A DNA stretch of 64,000 nucleotides from Paracoccus sigandri (GTDB lineage: Bacteria > Pseudomonadota > Alphaproteobacteria > Rhodobacterales > Rhodobacteraceae), in the NCBI RefSeq assembly GCF_003709565.1, contig NZ_QNRC01000016.1, positions 1 through 64,000 of the forward strand. Reading direction: 5' to 3'. The notes under the pieces were generated by a model that saw only the letters and a list, made by a program, of their open reading frames with translations, did not search any database and was not told where the DNA came from. The position numbers and the translations under genes were made by a program. This document shows, piece by piece, positions 54,538 to 62,046 of this stretch (the first letter of the stretch is position 1; each line of letters begins with the position of its first letter).

Positions 54538-55500
54538 TCAGTTGATGCCGAATTCGTCGAAGAACGCCTGCAGCGAGACCACGAATTCATCACGCGCGGC
54601 CAGCGCCTCGGCCTGGGTCTGATAGGCGTTCTGCAGGCCCTCGGCCTCGTACCAGTCGCGGAATTCGGGATCTTTCATCAGCGTCGCCACGCCTTCTTCC
54701 CAGGCGGCGATCACGTCGGGCGGCAGGTCCTTCGCGCCGGCGATGCCGCGGAATTTCGACACGACCAGGTCATAGCCCTGTTCCCGCGCCGTCGGCACGT
54801 CGCCGATGCCCGGCACGCGCTCATCGGTATAGGTGGCGATGATGCGCACCTTGCCGGCCTCCATCTGGCCGCGCAGCTCGGCGATTTCGCTGACGCCCAC
54901 CTGGGCGGTGCCGTTCAGCACGCTGAGGATCGCGTCGCCGCCGCCGTCATGGGTCAGCACGATCATCGAGGTCTCGGTGAGCGCCTGGAACTCCTCCATC
55001 ACCTGACGGTCGAGCGAGCCGGGCGTGGAAACCGAGACCACGACGCTGGAGGGATTTTCCTGCGCATCGGCCACGATATCGCCCAGGGTCTGATAGGGGC
55101 TATCGGCCAGCACATAGACGGTCTGCGGATCGTTGAAGAGATTGACCACCGGCGCCATCTCTTCATAGGTGACCGACGGATTGCTGAGCAGCGACGTGAT
55201 GATGTGGGTCGGGGTCGAGCCGTAGAAGACGCTGCCATCCTTCGGGCCGTTCACCACGGCCGCCATGGCCGCCGCCCCGCCGCTGCCGGTCACGCTCTCG
55301 ACGACGAAATTGACGCCCATGATCGGGCCCAGATGCTGGCCGATCTTGCGCAGGAAGACATCCATCCCGCCCCCCGGACTGGAATGGGTGATCAGACGGA
55401 CGGTCTGGACCGGATAATCCGCCAGGGCGGGCGGCGCGGTCACAAGGGCCGTGGCGACGGCGGCCGCGCCCAGCAGCCCCCGGATTCCATGATACTTCAT
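54538..55500 (-). CDS. tctC: Tripartite tricarboxylate transporter substrate-binding protein TctC
   Basis: This 320-residue periplasmic receptor of the Bug/TctC family has a Sec signal (GLLGAAAVATALVTAPPALA) and the family motif YPVQTVRLITHSSPGGGMDVFLRKIGQHL. The binding loop region is VNFVVESVTGSGGAAAM. The ligand cannot be read from sequence. It begins the transporter genes and has a candidate GntR operator 49 bp upstream of its start. Confidence 0.92.
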   Translation of the reverse strand: MKYHGIRGLLGAAAVATALVTAPPALADYPVQTVRLITHSSPGGGMDVFLRKIGQHLGPIMGVNFVVESVTGSGGAAAMAAVVNGPKDGSVFYGSTPTHIITSLLSNPSVTYEEMAPVVNLFNDPQTVYVLADSPYQTLGDIVADAQENPSSVVVSVSTPGSLDRQVMEEFQALTETSMIVLTHDGGGDAILSVLNGTAQVGVSEIAELRGQMEAGKVRIIATYTDERVPGIGDVPTAREQGYDLVVSKFRGIAGAKDLPPDVIAAWEEGVATLMKDPEFRDWYEAEGLQNAYQTQAEALAARDEFVVSLQAFFDEFGIN

Positions 55501-55548
55501 AATTCCCCCTCCCGGACGCCTCCCTGCGCCCTGATAGTAAACTGTCGT

Positions 55549-55559
55549 CTGTCGACAAT
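55549..55559. promoter_or_regulatory. Candidate operator of the GntR/FCD regulator, copy 1
   Basis: The sequence ctgtcgacaat contains the perfect palindrome TGTCGACA and the GT-N2-AC core found in many FadR-type operators. It is identical to the copy at 57546. It lies upstream of tctC; just before it is a half-like gactgtcg repeat (actgtcgt). Confidence 0.6.
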
Positions 55560-55582
55560 TTTAAGCTCGCGGGATTCGCGCC

Positions 55583-56356
55583 TCATGTCAAGAACAAACC
55601 GCCGTTCACATGCAGCGATTGCCCGGTGATGAAGCCGCCCGCGGGGCCGCAGAGCGTCAGGACCATGGCGGCGACATCCTCGGGCCGTCCCTCGCGGCCG
55701 ACGATGGGGCGGAGTTCATGGCCATGCAGGCTGAACGATTCGCCCGACGTAGCCGAACGCTTGCCGCCGATCTTGCCGGGGACCACGCAATTCGCGGTGA
55801 CGCCGCAACCGGCGAATTCCACCGCAAGCGCACGGGTGAAACCTTCGATCCCGGCCTTGGCCGCGGCGACATGGGCACGCCGGCTGGCGCCGGTATGGGA
55901 ACTGACACCGCCGATATTGATGATCCGGCCATAGCCCTGCCCGGCCATCGCAGGCAGGAACGCGCGGCTGGTCAGGAAGGCCCCGTCCAGGATCACCGAC
56001 AGCACGCCGCGCCATTCGGCAAGGCTCATCTCGGTCAGTGCCGCCTCTTGCCGGATGGCCGCATTGTTGACCAGGATGTCCAGACGGCCGAAGCGATCAA
56101 GCACCTCGTCCCGCATGCGCGTGACCTGATCCTCATCGGTCACATCGGCCAGATGCACCGCCGCGCGCGCGCCCAGGGCTTCGATCTCCTTGCACACGGC
56201 GCCGGCCTCTTCGGCAGAGCTGCGGGCATTGATCACCACATCCGCACCCGCGCCCGCCAGGGCGAGCGCGATCGCACGTCCGATGCGCCGCACCCCGCCG
56301 GTCACCAGCGCCACCTGGCCCGAGAGCATCCGGTCCCCTTCGCCATTCCTCTGCAT
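55583..56356 (-). CDS. Atypical SDR family oxidoreductase with Val at the catalytic Tyr position
   Basis: This 257-residue protein has the SDR cofactor motif VTGGVRRIGRAIALALA, the NNAAIRQE block, and ends GGFITGQSLHVNGGLFL, as in FabG-type enzymes. The catalytic Ser is in GGVSSHTG and Lys167 in AAAKAG, but the Tyr of the YxxxK motif is replaced by Val163 (AHVAAAK). Similar Val-containing SDRs are known to me from other proteobacteria, so this may be a subfamily with changed chemistry. The start at 56356 has GGAGGAAAG upstream; ATG at 56329 is possible. It follows the AbrB-like gene by 33 bp. Confidence 0.85.
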   Translation of the reverse strand: MQRNGEGDRMLSGQVALVTGGVRRIGRAIALALAGAGADVVINARSSAEEAGAVCKEIEALGARAAVHLADVTDEDQVTRMRDEVLDRFGRLDILVNNAAIRQEAALTEMSLAEWRGVLSVILDGAFLTSRAFLPAMAGQGYGRIINIGGVSSHTGASRRAHVAAAKAGIEGFTRALAVEFAGCGVTANCVVPGKIGGKRSATSGESFSLHGHELRPIVGREGRPEDVAAMVLTLCGPAGGFITGQSLHVNGGLFLT

Positions 56357-56389
56357 CGCTTTCCTCCTCCTTCAGATGTTCGGTCCCGA

Positions 56390-57472
56390 TCAGCGGCGTC
56401 TCGCCCCCGCCAGCCTGTCCAGAAGACGCTCGATATGGCCGAAGACGCCCCAGCGCAGGAACAGGCGATAGAAATTCGACACATAGGCATTGACGATGAA
56501 GGATCGGACGAAATGAAACCCCGCGACCAGCATCACATTCAGATGCAAGGCGGTGGCGGTCAGCGCCATCTCGGCCATCCCCCCCGGCGAGGTCAGCAGG
56601 ATCGTCGTCGAAAGCCCCTGCCCGCTGATCCGCGACAGAAGCCAGGCATAGCCCGCCAGCAGAAGCGACATGACCAGCACCATCCCCATGGCAAGGCCAA
56701 GGATGCGCAATATGCCCTTCATCCGCTCGCGTTCGAACCGGGCGCCAATGGAAATGCCGATCAGATACTGGCCAAGCGCAAAGGGAATCGCCGGCGTTCG
56801 CCCCGATACCAGCCCCGACCCGGCCAGAAGCGCCGCGGCCAGCAGCGCGCCGATCATCCAGGGATTGTTGGCCCCGATGTAGCGCACCAGCCGGATCGAA
56901 ACCAGACAGGCCAGCAGCACCCCCGCATAGACGAATGCGGGCAGATCCGGGCGCCCCTCCTGTGACAGAAGGCCGCCGTCCTCGCCGAAATTCCGCAGAA
57001 GCAGCGGCAGAAGCGTCACCAGAACGGCGACGCGCACCGCCTGGGCCAGGGCGACCACCTCGGTCCTTGCGCCTTCGGCCGCGCCGACATGGGCCATTTC
57101 CGAAAGCCCTCCGGGTGTCAGCGAAAAGAAGGCGGTGGCCGTCCCCTGCCCCGACAGCCGGGCGAAAGGAACCGTCAGCAGCACCGTGACGCCGATCGCG
57201 ACCAGCGCGGTCAGCACCATCAGAGGCGACCACAGGACCAGCATCCCTGCCGCTTCCGGCGTCATGGTCAGGCCGATGGCCGAGCCGACGATCAGCTGTC
57301 CGATCCGTCGTCCCGTGCGGATCTCGGGCATCCGAAGGCCCGACATGGAGGCAAGCGCCACAACCAGCATCGGCGCCAGCACCCAGGCCAGCGGCAATGC
57401 CAGAGCCGAGGCAATCCATCCCGCAAGTCCGGCAATGATGAGAACGCAAGACGCAAGGACAGAAGCACGCAT
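56390..57472 (-). CDS. AbrB-family integral membrane protein (putative permease, COG3180)
   Basis: This 360-residue polytopic protein has two repeated halves of hydrophobic segments with TPGGLSEMAHVGAAEGA in one and TSPGGMAEMALTATAL in the other, the duplicated signature of the AbrB membrane family, formerly misnamed putative ammonia monooxygenase. The name shared with the AbrB DNA-binding protein is accidental. Members are of unknown function and often lie with carboxylate catabolism genes. It heads the eight-gene array; a candidate GntR operator lies 74 bp upstream. Confidence 0.85.
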   Translation of the reverse strand: MRASVLASCVLIIAGLAGWIASALALPLAWVLAPMLVVALASMSGLRMPEIRTGRRIGQLIVGSAIGLTMTPEAAGMLVLWSPLMVLTALVAIGVTVLLTVPFARLSGQGTATAFFSLTPGGLSEMAHVGAAEGARTEVVALAQAVRVAVLVTLLPLLLRNFGEDGGLLSQEGRPDLPAFVYAGVLLACLVSIRLVRYIGANNPWMIGALLAAALLAGSGLVSGRTPAIPFALGQYLIGISIGARFERERMKGILRILGLAMGMVLVMSLLLAGYAWLLSRISGQGLSTTILLTSPGGMAEMALTATALHLNVMLVAGFHFVRSFIVNAYVSNFYRLFLRWGVFGHIERLLDRLAGARRR

Positions 57473-57545
57473 CCCTCACCCGTCAGTGGTTGTGTTCGGC
57501 GTCCAGCTAAGCCGAAAATACCCATGGGGCAACCAAAAATGGCGA

Positions 57546-57556
57546 CTGTCGACAAT
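57546..57556. promoter_or_regulatory. Candidate operator of the GntR/FCD regulator, copy 2
   Basis: An exact second copy of ctgtcgacaat, in the upstream region of the AbrB-like gene. It also stands 179 bp before the divergent zinc alcohol dehydrogenase gene, so it could affect that too. Confidence 0.6.
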
Positions 57557-57734
57557 ATTGGCGCAGTATCGTTCCGTCGGCACCGGCCCGTTCTCGTCGA
57601 GGGACAGGCCGAACGCCTGCCCGTTTGGACCACCCCCTGCCGCCTTTCGCCGCAGGTCCGGCAGGCGATGCGCGATTGGCAGCCCGTCCCGGCCCTGCCA
57701 GAATGCGCAGGAAGCCCCGCGACAGGAGGCACCG

Positions 57735-58748
57735 ATGACGTCACCGCAGCATCTTCCCGCCGGCCGGATGGGCGCCATGGTCCTGCGCCGGATCGGCGAA
57801 CCGCTGGCCTGGGAGGAACGCCCCCTGCCACAGCCCGGTCCGGGCGAGGTCCGGCTGCGCGTCGAGGCCTGCGCCGTCTGCCGCACCGACCTGCATGTCG
57901 TGGACGGCGAGCTGCCGGGCGGGCCGCTGCCCATCGTGCCCGGCCACGAGATCGTCGGCCGCATCGAGGCCGCGGGGCCGGGCGTCGCCCTGATCCCCGG
58001 CAGCCGCGTCGGCGTCCCCTGGCTGGGCCACAGCTGCGGGCATTGCCCCTATTGCGCCGAGGGGCGCGAGAACCTCTGCGACGCGCCGCAATTCACCGGC
58101 TTCACCCGCGACGGCGGCTTCGCCACCCATGTCGTCGCCGATGCCGGTTATGCCTTTCCGCTAGAGAGCCTCATTGATCCGGTCGCCGCTGCGCCGCTGA
58201 TGTGCGCGGGGCTGATCGGCTGGCGCTCGTTGAAGATGGCGGGCGAGGGGCGGCGGATCGGGCTTTACGGCTTCGGCGCGGCCGCGCATCTGCTGGCGCA
58301 GGTGCTGCGCTGGCAGGGGCGCGAGGTCTATGCCTTCACCCGCGCGGGCGACGGTGCCGCGCAGGCCCTGGCGCGGCAGCTGGGGGCGGCCTGGGCCGGC
58401 GGTTCCGATCAGATGCCGCCCGAGCCGCTGGACGCCGCGATCCTGTTCGCGCCGGTGGGTGCGCTGGTCCCGCTGGCGCTGCGGGCGGTGCGCAAGGGCG
58501 GCCGGGTGGTCTGCGGCGGCATCCACATGAGCGACATCCCGTCCTTCCCCTATTCCATCCTGTGGGAGGAACGGCAGATCCTCTCGGTCGCCAACCTGAC
58601 CCGCGCTGACGCGGCCGAGTTCCTGGCGCTTGCGCCCAGGGCGGGCGTGCGGGCCGAGACCACGACCTATCCCCTGGCCCGCGCCAACGAGGCGCTGGAC
58701 GACCTGCGCCACGGCCGTTTCCAGGGCGCGGCGGTGCTGGTGCCATGA
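57735..58748 (+). CDS. Zinc-dependent alcohol dehydrogenase (AdhP/AdhA-like MDR)
   Basis: This 337-residue enzyme has the catalytic zinc site VEACAVCRTDLHVVDGEL and PGHEIVG. The structural zinc cysteines are in SCGHCPYCAEGRENLC. The cofactor region IGLYGFGAAAHLLAQVLRWQG is a less canonical Rossmann motif, as in the alpha-proteobacterial AdhA group. The C-terminal PYSILWEERQILSVANLTRADAAEFL matches the same group. It probably oxidises short primary alcohols or reduces aldehydes. The start at 57735 has AGGAGG upstream. The stop overlaps the DUF4186 start by four bases. Confidence 0.9.
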   Translation: MTSPQHLPAGRMGAMVLRRIGEPLAWEERPLPQPGPGEVRLRVEACAVCRTDLHVVDGELPGGPLPIVPGHEIVGRIEAAGPGVALIPGSRVGVPWLGHSCGHCPYCAEGRENLCDAPQFTGFTRDGGFATHVVADAGYAFPLESLIDPVAAAPLMCAGLIGWRSLKMAGEGRRIGLYGFGAAAHLLAQVLRWQGREVYAFTRAGDGAAQALARQLGAAWAGGSDQMPPEPLDAAILFAPVGALVPLALRAVRKGGRVVCGGIHMSDIPSFPYSILWEERQILSVANLTRADAAEFLALAPRAGVRAETTTYPLARANEALDDLRHGRFQGAAVLVP

Positions 58749-59116
58749 GCGGGGACACGGTTTTCGCCCGCCTCGCCCGGTCGGATTTCCGCCGCCGCTT
58801 CCGGCTGGGCCCGAAGGAGCGCGCCTACCTGGCCGCGAAGGGCCCCGCCACGATCCGCAGCCATGCCGAGGATTTCATCGCCGCGAGGCTGGCCCCGGCC
58901 CTGCCGAAGAACGACGGGAGGCAGACCCCGATGCGCGGCCATCCGGTCTTCATCGCCCAGCACGCCACCGCCACCTGCTGCCGGTCCTGCCTGGCGAAAT
59001 GGCACGGCATCCCGCCGGGCCGGCCCCTGAGCGAGGCCGAACAGGCCCGGATCGTCGAGATCCTCATGCGCTGGATCGAACAGGGCGGGCTGACCGGCGA
59101 ATCCCAAACCCGCTGA
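58745..59116 (+). CDS. DUF4186 family protein
   Basis: This 123-residue protein is recognised as DUF4186: RSDFRRRFRLGPKERAYLAAKG, TIRSHAEDFIAARLAPALPKNDGRQTPMRGHPVFIAQHATATCCRSCLAKWHGI, EQARIVEILMRWIE. A Cys pair (CCRSC) and two His (HPVF, QHAT) could bind metal. The function of the family is unknown. It is coupled to the alcohol dehydrogenase gene by overlap and is 11 bp before the flavin reductase-like gene. Confidence 0.88.
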   Translation: MSGDTVFARLARSDFRRRFRLGPKERAYLAAKGPATIRSHAEDFIAARLAPALPKNDGRQTPMRGHPVFIAQHATATCCRSCLAKWHGIPPGRPLSEAEQARIVEILMRWIEQGGLTGESQTR

Positions 59117-59127
59117 AAGGAAGCATC

Positions 59128-59670
59128 ATGCAGGAATTGCCGCTGAACCGCGCCTTCACCCTGATCGAGCCCGGTCCGGTGACCCTGGTCACCACGCATG
59201 ACGGCCAGCGGGACAACGTGATGACCATCACCTGGACCATGGTGATGGATTTCACCCCGCGTTTCGCCATCACCACCGGCCCGTGGAACCATTCCTGGAC
59301 CGCGCTGTGCCAGACGCGGGAATGCGTGATCGCCATCCCGACGCTGGACATGATCGACAGGGTGATCGGCATCGGCACCTGCTCGGGCGCCGAGGTGGAC
59401 AAGTTCGAACGGTTCGGGTTGCAGAGCCTGGCCGCCCGCCATGTCCGCGCGCCGCTGATCCGCGACTGCCTCGCCAATGTCGAATGCCGGGTGGTCGACA
59501 TCATCGAGCCGCACGGCATCGTCGTGCTGGACGGGCTGGCGGCCTGGATCGACGGCAATCGCGGGGAAAAGCGGACCCTGCACGCGGTGGGCGACGGCAC
59601 CTTCATTGTCGACGGCGAAAGGCTGGACCGCAGGCAGGCGATGCGATCGAAGCTGCCCGATGGGGTGTAG
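59128..59670 (+). CDS. Flavin reductase-like FMN-binding protein
   Basis: This 180-residue protein has the split-barrel flavin-binding fold: PVTLVTTHDGQRDNVMTITWTMVMDFTP at the N-terminus and CSGAEVDKFERFGL in the centre, both typical of the flavin reductase family (PF01613). These proteins bind FMN and either reduce free flavin for a monooxygenase or act as oxidoreductases. The start at 59128 follows AAAGGAAG. It appears to be the last gene of the three-gene unit with the alcohol dehydrogenase and DUF4186 genes. Confidence 0.87.
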   Translation: MQELPLNRAFTLIEPGPVTLVTTHDGQRDNVMTITWTMVMDFTPRFAITTGPWNHSWTALCQTRECVIAIPTLDMIDRVIGIGTCSGAEVDKFERFGLQSLAARHVRAPLIRDCLANVECRVVDIIEPHGIVVLDGLAAWIDGNRGEKRTLHAVGDGTFIVDGERLDRRQAMRSKLPDGV

Positions 59671-60053
59671 GCAGAGCGGTGCGGTGGATGGACCCGAGCA
59701 GGATGGCAGCCGGGCGAGGCGCGACTTCGGAAAAGCAGAAGCGGCCCTCACGGGCGATCAGTCGTGTCACGATGCTGTGGCGCGGATTTCCCAAAACGGT
59801 CCGCGCGGATTGCAGCGGATCGGGTCGAGTAATGCGGGATTTCCGTCATCGAATGGTGGCAGCATTGCCGGGATAACCGTTAAGCAAGCCTGCTTTTCCC
59901 TGCACGCGATAGAGTTACGTGAGGGGTCGCACGGCCAGGAGCGGATCAGGCTGGATCGTTCTTGGCGAAGTTGAAGGGCAGCAGGTCTTCAATATCGGCG
60001 TCGTCCGGTCGCTGAGGCAATTCGGTGAGGACGTGCTTGAGTCACGCAAACGG
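59671..60053. other. Gene-free stretch holding mobile-element debris
   Basis: Apart from the IS66 tail at 59946-60041 I see no gene. The segment near 59870-59930 (taagcaagcctgctttt) may be the outer end of that element, as it lies where the IS end would be expected. Confidence 0.45.
59946..60041 (-). mobile_element. IS66-family transposase C-terminal remnant
   Basis: On the minus strand this stretch reads LKHVLTELPQRP, then DDADIEDLLPFNF, AKNDPA and a stop. It matches the pattern of the IS66 transposase C-terminal element (WLxxVLxRLPxHPxxRIDELLPWNW). A stop codon stands directly upstream in the same frame, so only the last 31 codons survive. The break at about 60042 abuts the RTX fragment that follows. 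Confidence 0.6.
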
Positions 60054-60386
60054 CTCAACACCGCAGGCTCGACAGGAGATCGTACCGACATCTTCGTCTT
60101 CAACAGCCTCCGCGACAGCGCGAAGGGCGCCAATCGCGACGTGATCCGCGACTTCGTTCCCGGCACGGACGTGATCCAGCTTTCCGGGATCGACGCCAAT
60201 GCCACGCTGAACGGCGACCAGGCCTTCAGCTGGAGCGGGCAGCAGGCCAGCGCCCATGGGCTGTGGACCGTCCAGTCCGGCGCCAACCGGCTGGTGCGCG
60301 GCGACGTGGACGGCGATGGCATCCATGATTTCGAAATCCAGGTGAATGGCGTCACCAGCCTGACGGCGGATGATTTCATCCTCTAG
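60054..60386 (+). pseudogene. 3' fragment of an RTX-type secreted calcium-binding protein gene
   Basis: The frame ends DIFVFNSLRDSAKGANRDVIRDFVPG, TDVIQLSGIDAN, LVRGDVDGDGIHDFEIQ and LTADDFIL. This is the C-terminal block of serralysin-type and other RTX proteins secreted by type I systems. The nonapeptide GGxGxDxxx repeats that should precede it are missing. The open frame runs back into antisense IS66 sequence, so the 5' part was lost when that element arrived or was deleted with it. A stem-loop at 60408-60432 follows. Confidence 0.75.
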
Positions 60387-60407
60387 CCGGGATCGCCCGA
60401 CGGACAT

Positions 60408-60432
60408 GCGGCGCCGGCCTGGTCGGCGCCGC
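60408..60432 (+). terminator. Stem-loop after the RTX fragment
   Basis: The arms gcggcgcc (60408-60415) and ggcgccgc (60425-60432) pair perfectly around nine bases, 22 bp after the stop. It is probably the terminator of the former RTX gene. Confidence 0.5.
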
Positions 60433-60620
60433 TTCCGCATCCGGCAATTCGACGCCGATGATCCCGATCTTTGGCGGCGGTCCTGCTGCCCACGGGCGAA
60501 GGTGATCGGCGGTTGTATGCCGAATTCCGCGCAAGGCTCCGGCCACGGCGCCTTTGCGGTTGAAAGGACCGGATGCGCGCGCCAGAATCCCCGCGTGGGA
60601 CAGTAAAACAAAGCAAGCCT

Positions 60621-61142
60621 ATGACAATCCAGGCATCGAGAACGCGGCTTGCCGCGACCGTCACCGTTGCGCTTCTTGCGCTGACGGGGTGTTCGGCCCC
60701 CTCCTCCGCGCCGCGCCCCTATTCGCCCCAGGATCTGAACTGTATGGAGCGGGCGATCTTCTTCGAGGCCAACCGCTCCAGCCGCGCCGGCATGATCGCC
60801 GTCGGCACCGTGGTCATGAACCGCGTCGAATCCGAGCAGTTCCCCGACACCGTCTGCGGGGTGGTGGGCCAGAGGGGGCAGTTCGCCCCCGGCGTATTGA
60901 CCCGGCCGATGGATTCCAGCGCCCTGCCCGATGTCCGCGAGGCCGCGATCGCGGTGCTGCGCGGCGAACGCCAGCCCCGGATCGAGAACGCGATGTTCTT
61001 CCACACCAACGGCTACACCTTCCCCTATGACAACATGCATTACGTGCTGGTGGCGGGCGGCAACGCCTTCTACGAGAAGCGCAAGAGCCACCTGGTCACC
61101 CAGCGCGTCCCGCCGCCGCCGATCGAACGCGCCAACCGCTGA
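60621..61142 (+). CDS. Cell wall hydrolase (SleB-like) lipoprotein
   Basis: This 173-residue protein has a lipobox LALTGC after a hydrophobic signal, then the cell wall hydrolase domain (Hydrolase_2): DLNCMERAIFFEANRSSRAGMIAVGTVVMNRVES, VCGVVGQRGQFAPGV, and FFHTNGYTFPY. Glu in IFFEANR is the expected catalytic residue of this SleB/CwlJ-type fold. It would cut peptidoglycan from the periplasmic face. The start at 60621 is chosen to give a normal signal peptide. It is flanked by mobile debris on both sides yet intact. Confidence 0.87.
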   Translation: MTIQASRTRLAATVTVALLALTGCSAPSSAPRPYSPQDLNCMERAIFFEANRSSRAGMIAVGTVVMNRVESEQFPDTVCGVVGQRGQFAPGVLTRPMDSSALPDVREAAIAVLRGERQPRIENAMFFHTNGYTFPYDNMHYVLVAGGNAFYEKRKSHLVTQRVPPPPIERANR

Positions 61143-61148
61143 GGCCCG

Positions 61149-61271
61149 ATGATCCGCGCCCTGCTGCTTGCCGCCTCGCTTCCCCTGCCCTGCGCCTGCG
61201 CGACGCCGTCATCCGATACCGAATGCCATGCCCATGGCGCGGGCCTGATCAGCTGCATCGCCCCTGCCTGA
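61149..61271 (+). CDS. Possible small secreted or lipoprotein-like peptide (40 aa)
   Basis: ATG at 61149 follows GAGG by four bases, six bases after the hydrolase stop. The product starts MIRALLLAASLPLPCACATP and ends GLISCIAPA, with a signal-like hydrophobic N-terminus and a lipobox-like PCAC. No family is recognised. It may be a real small gene coupled to the hydrolase, or chance. Confidence 0.35.
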   Translation: MIRALLLAASLPLPCACATPSSDTECHAHGAGLISCIAPA

Positions 61272-61435
61272 AGGCCACCCCAGCTCGCCCCATGGCCACG
61301 CCCGCCGGGCGTCATGGCGCATCCTGGTCGGTTTTCGATCGACAGGGACCCTCGGGTCCCGGGCCATCGACTGGTCTGCCCCCTGAAAAGTGCTCCTCCA
61401 TGACGTAGGCTGCAGGCCCAAGAGAGGACGTTGGA

Positions 61436-61552
61436 ACCCATCGCAACAAGGCCGTCGTCGTCTTGGCCAGCAAGTTGGCCCGGATCGTCTGGGCAATCTT
61501 GACGAAGCCCGGCACCGTCTATCTGCAGTCGAAGGGGGCAGTTTTGAGCTGA
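61436..61552 (+). mobile_element. IS110-family transposase C-terminal remnant
   Basis: The plus strand reads THRNKAVVVLASKLARIVWA, then ILTKPGTVYLQ, followed by a short tail and a stop at 61550-61552. This resembles the end of IS110-family transposases (RNKAVVALANKxARxxWAxL). The upstream part of the gene is absent, and no matching DEDD domain is found. Confidence 0.6.
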
Positions 61553-61790
61553 CCGGACGACCGCAGAACCGATTGCAGTGAAAAGTGATGACCAAACGGT
61601 TGATCGACCTCGGGTAAGCTACGCGCAAGAAAGCGGGACCCGATCCCGCACCACTCATCTGAAATCCGAGGCGCGGATCTCATCAAGGCCTTGCCGCCAA
61701 AAGCGGCTAACTGATCAGAGGCCGGATACATTTACGCAAGCCGGACGGCCACGCACGACAATCTTGCAACCGCGGGGCGGACCATACATT
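61553..61790. other. Gene-free mobile-element debris
   Basis: No intact frame is seen between the IS110 tail and the IS3 orfA remnant. The sequence has lower GC than the surrounding genes. I cannot assign it. Confidence 0.4.
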
Positions 61791-62046
61791 TCTGAGACCA
61801 GATTCTTCATCGCGACCAGATCCAGCATCTGCTCGGCGAGGAGCTTCTTCAGCTTCGCGTTCTCTCCTTGAGCGCCTTCAGCCGCTTAGCCTCCGACACC
61901 AACAAGCCGCCAAACTTGGCCTTCCATTTGTAGAAGGTGCCTTCCGACACGCCGTGTTTACGACATAGGTCCGCGCACTTCGCACCTACCTCGTGTTAGG
62001 CTAGGATGCCAATGATCTGCTCATCCGTGAATCGCGTTCGCTTCAT
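61790..62046 (-). pseudogene. Broken IS3-family orfA (helix-turn-helix transposase subunit)
   Basis: From ATG at 62044-62046 the minus strand reads MKRTRFTDEQIIGILA, then stop codon 17 (61996-61998), then HEVGAKCADLCRKHGVSEGTFYKWKAKFGG and EAKRLKAL. A frameshift near 61860 brings in ENAKLKKLLAEQML. This is the classic IS3-type OrfA with its helix-turn-helix and leucine-zipper-like end. The stop and the frameshift make it dead. The orfB part is missing. It overlaps the 3' end of the AAA+ ATPase gene. Confidence 0.8.

Noticed and set aside
52399..55629. Over 1000-codon plus-strand frame opposite the PrpD-TctA-TctB-TctC genes
   Set aside because: It runs antisense to tctA, tctB and tctC, each of which is clearly recognised, and has shadow-type composition.
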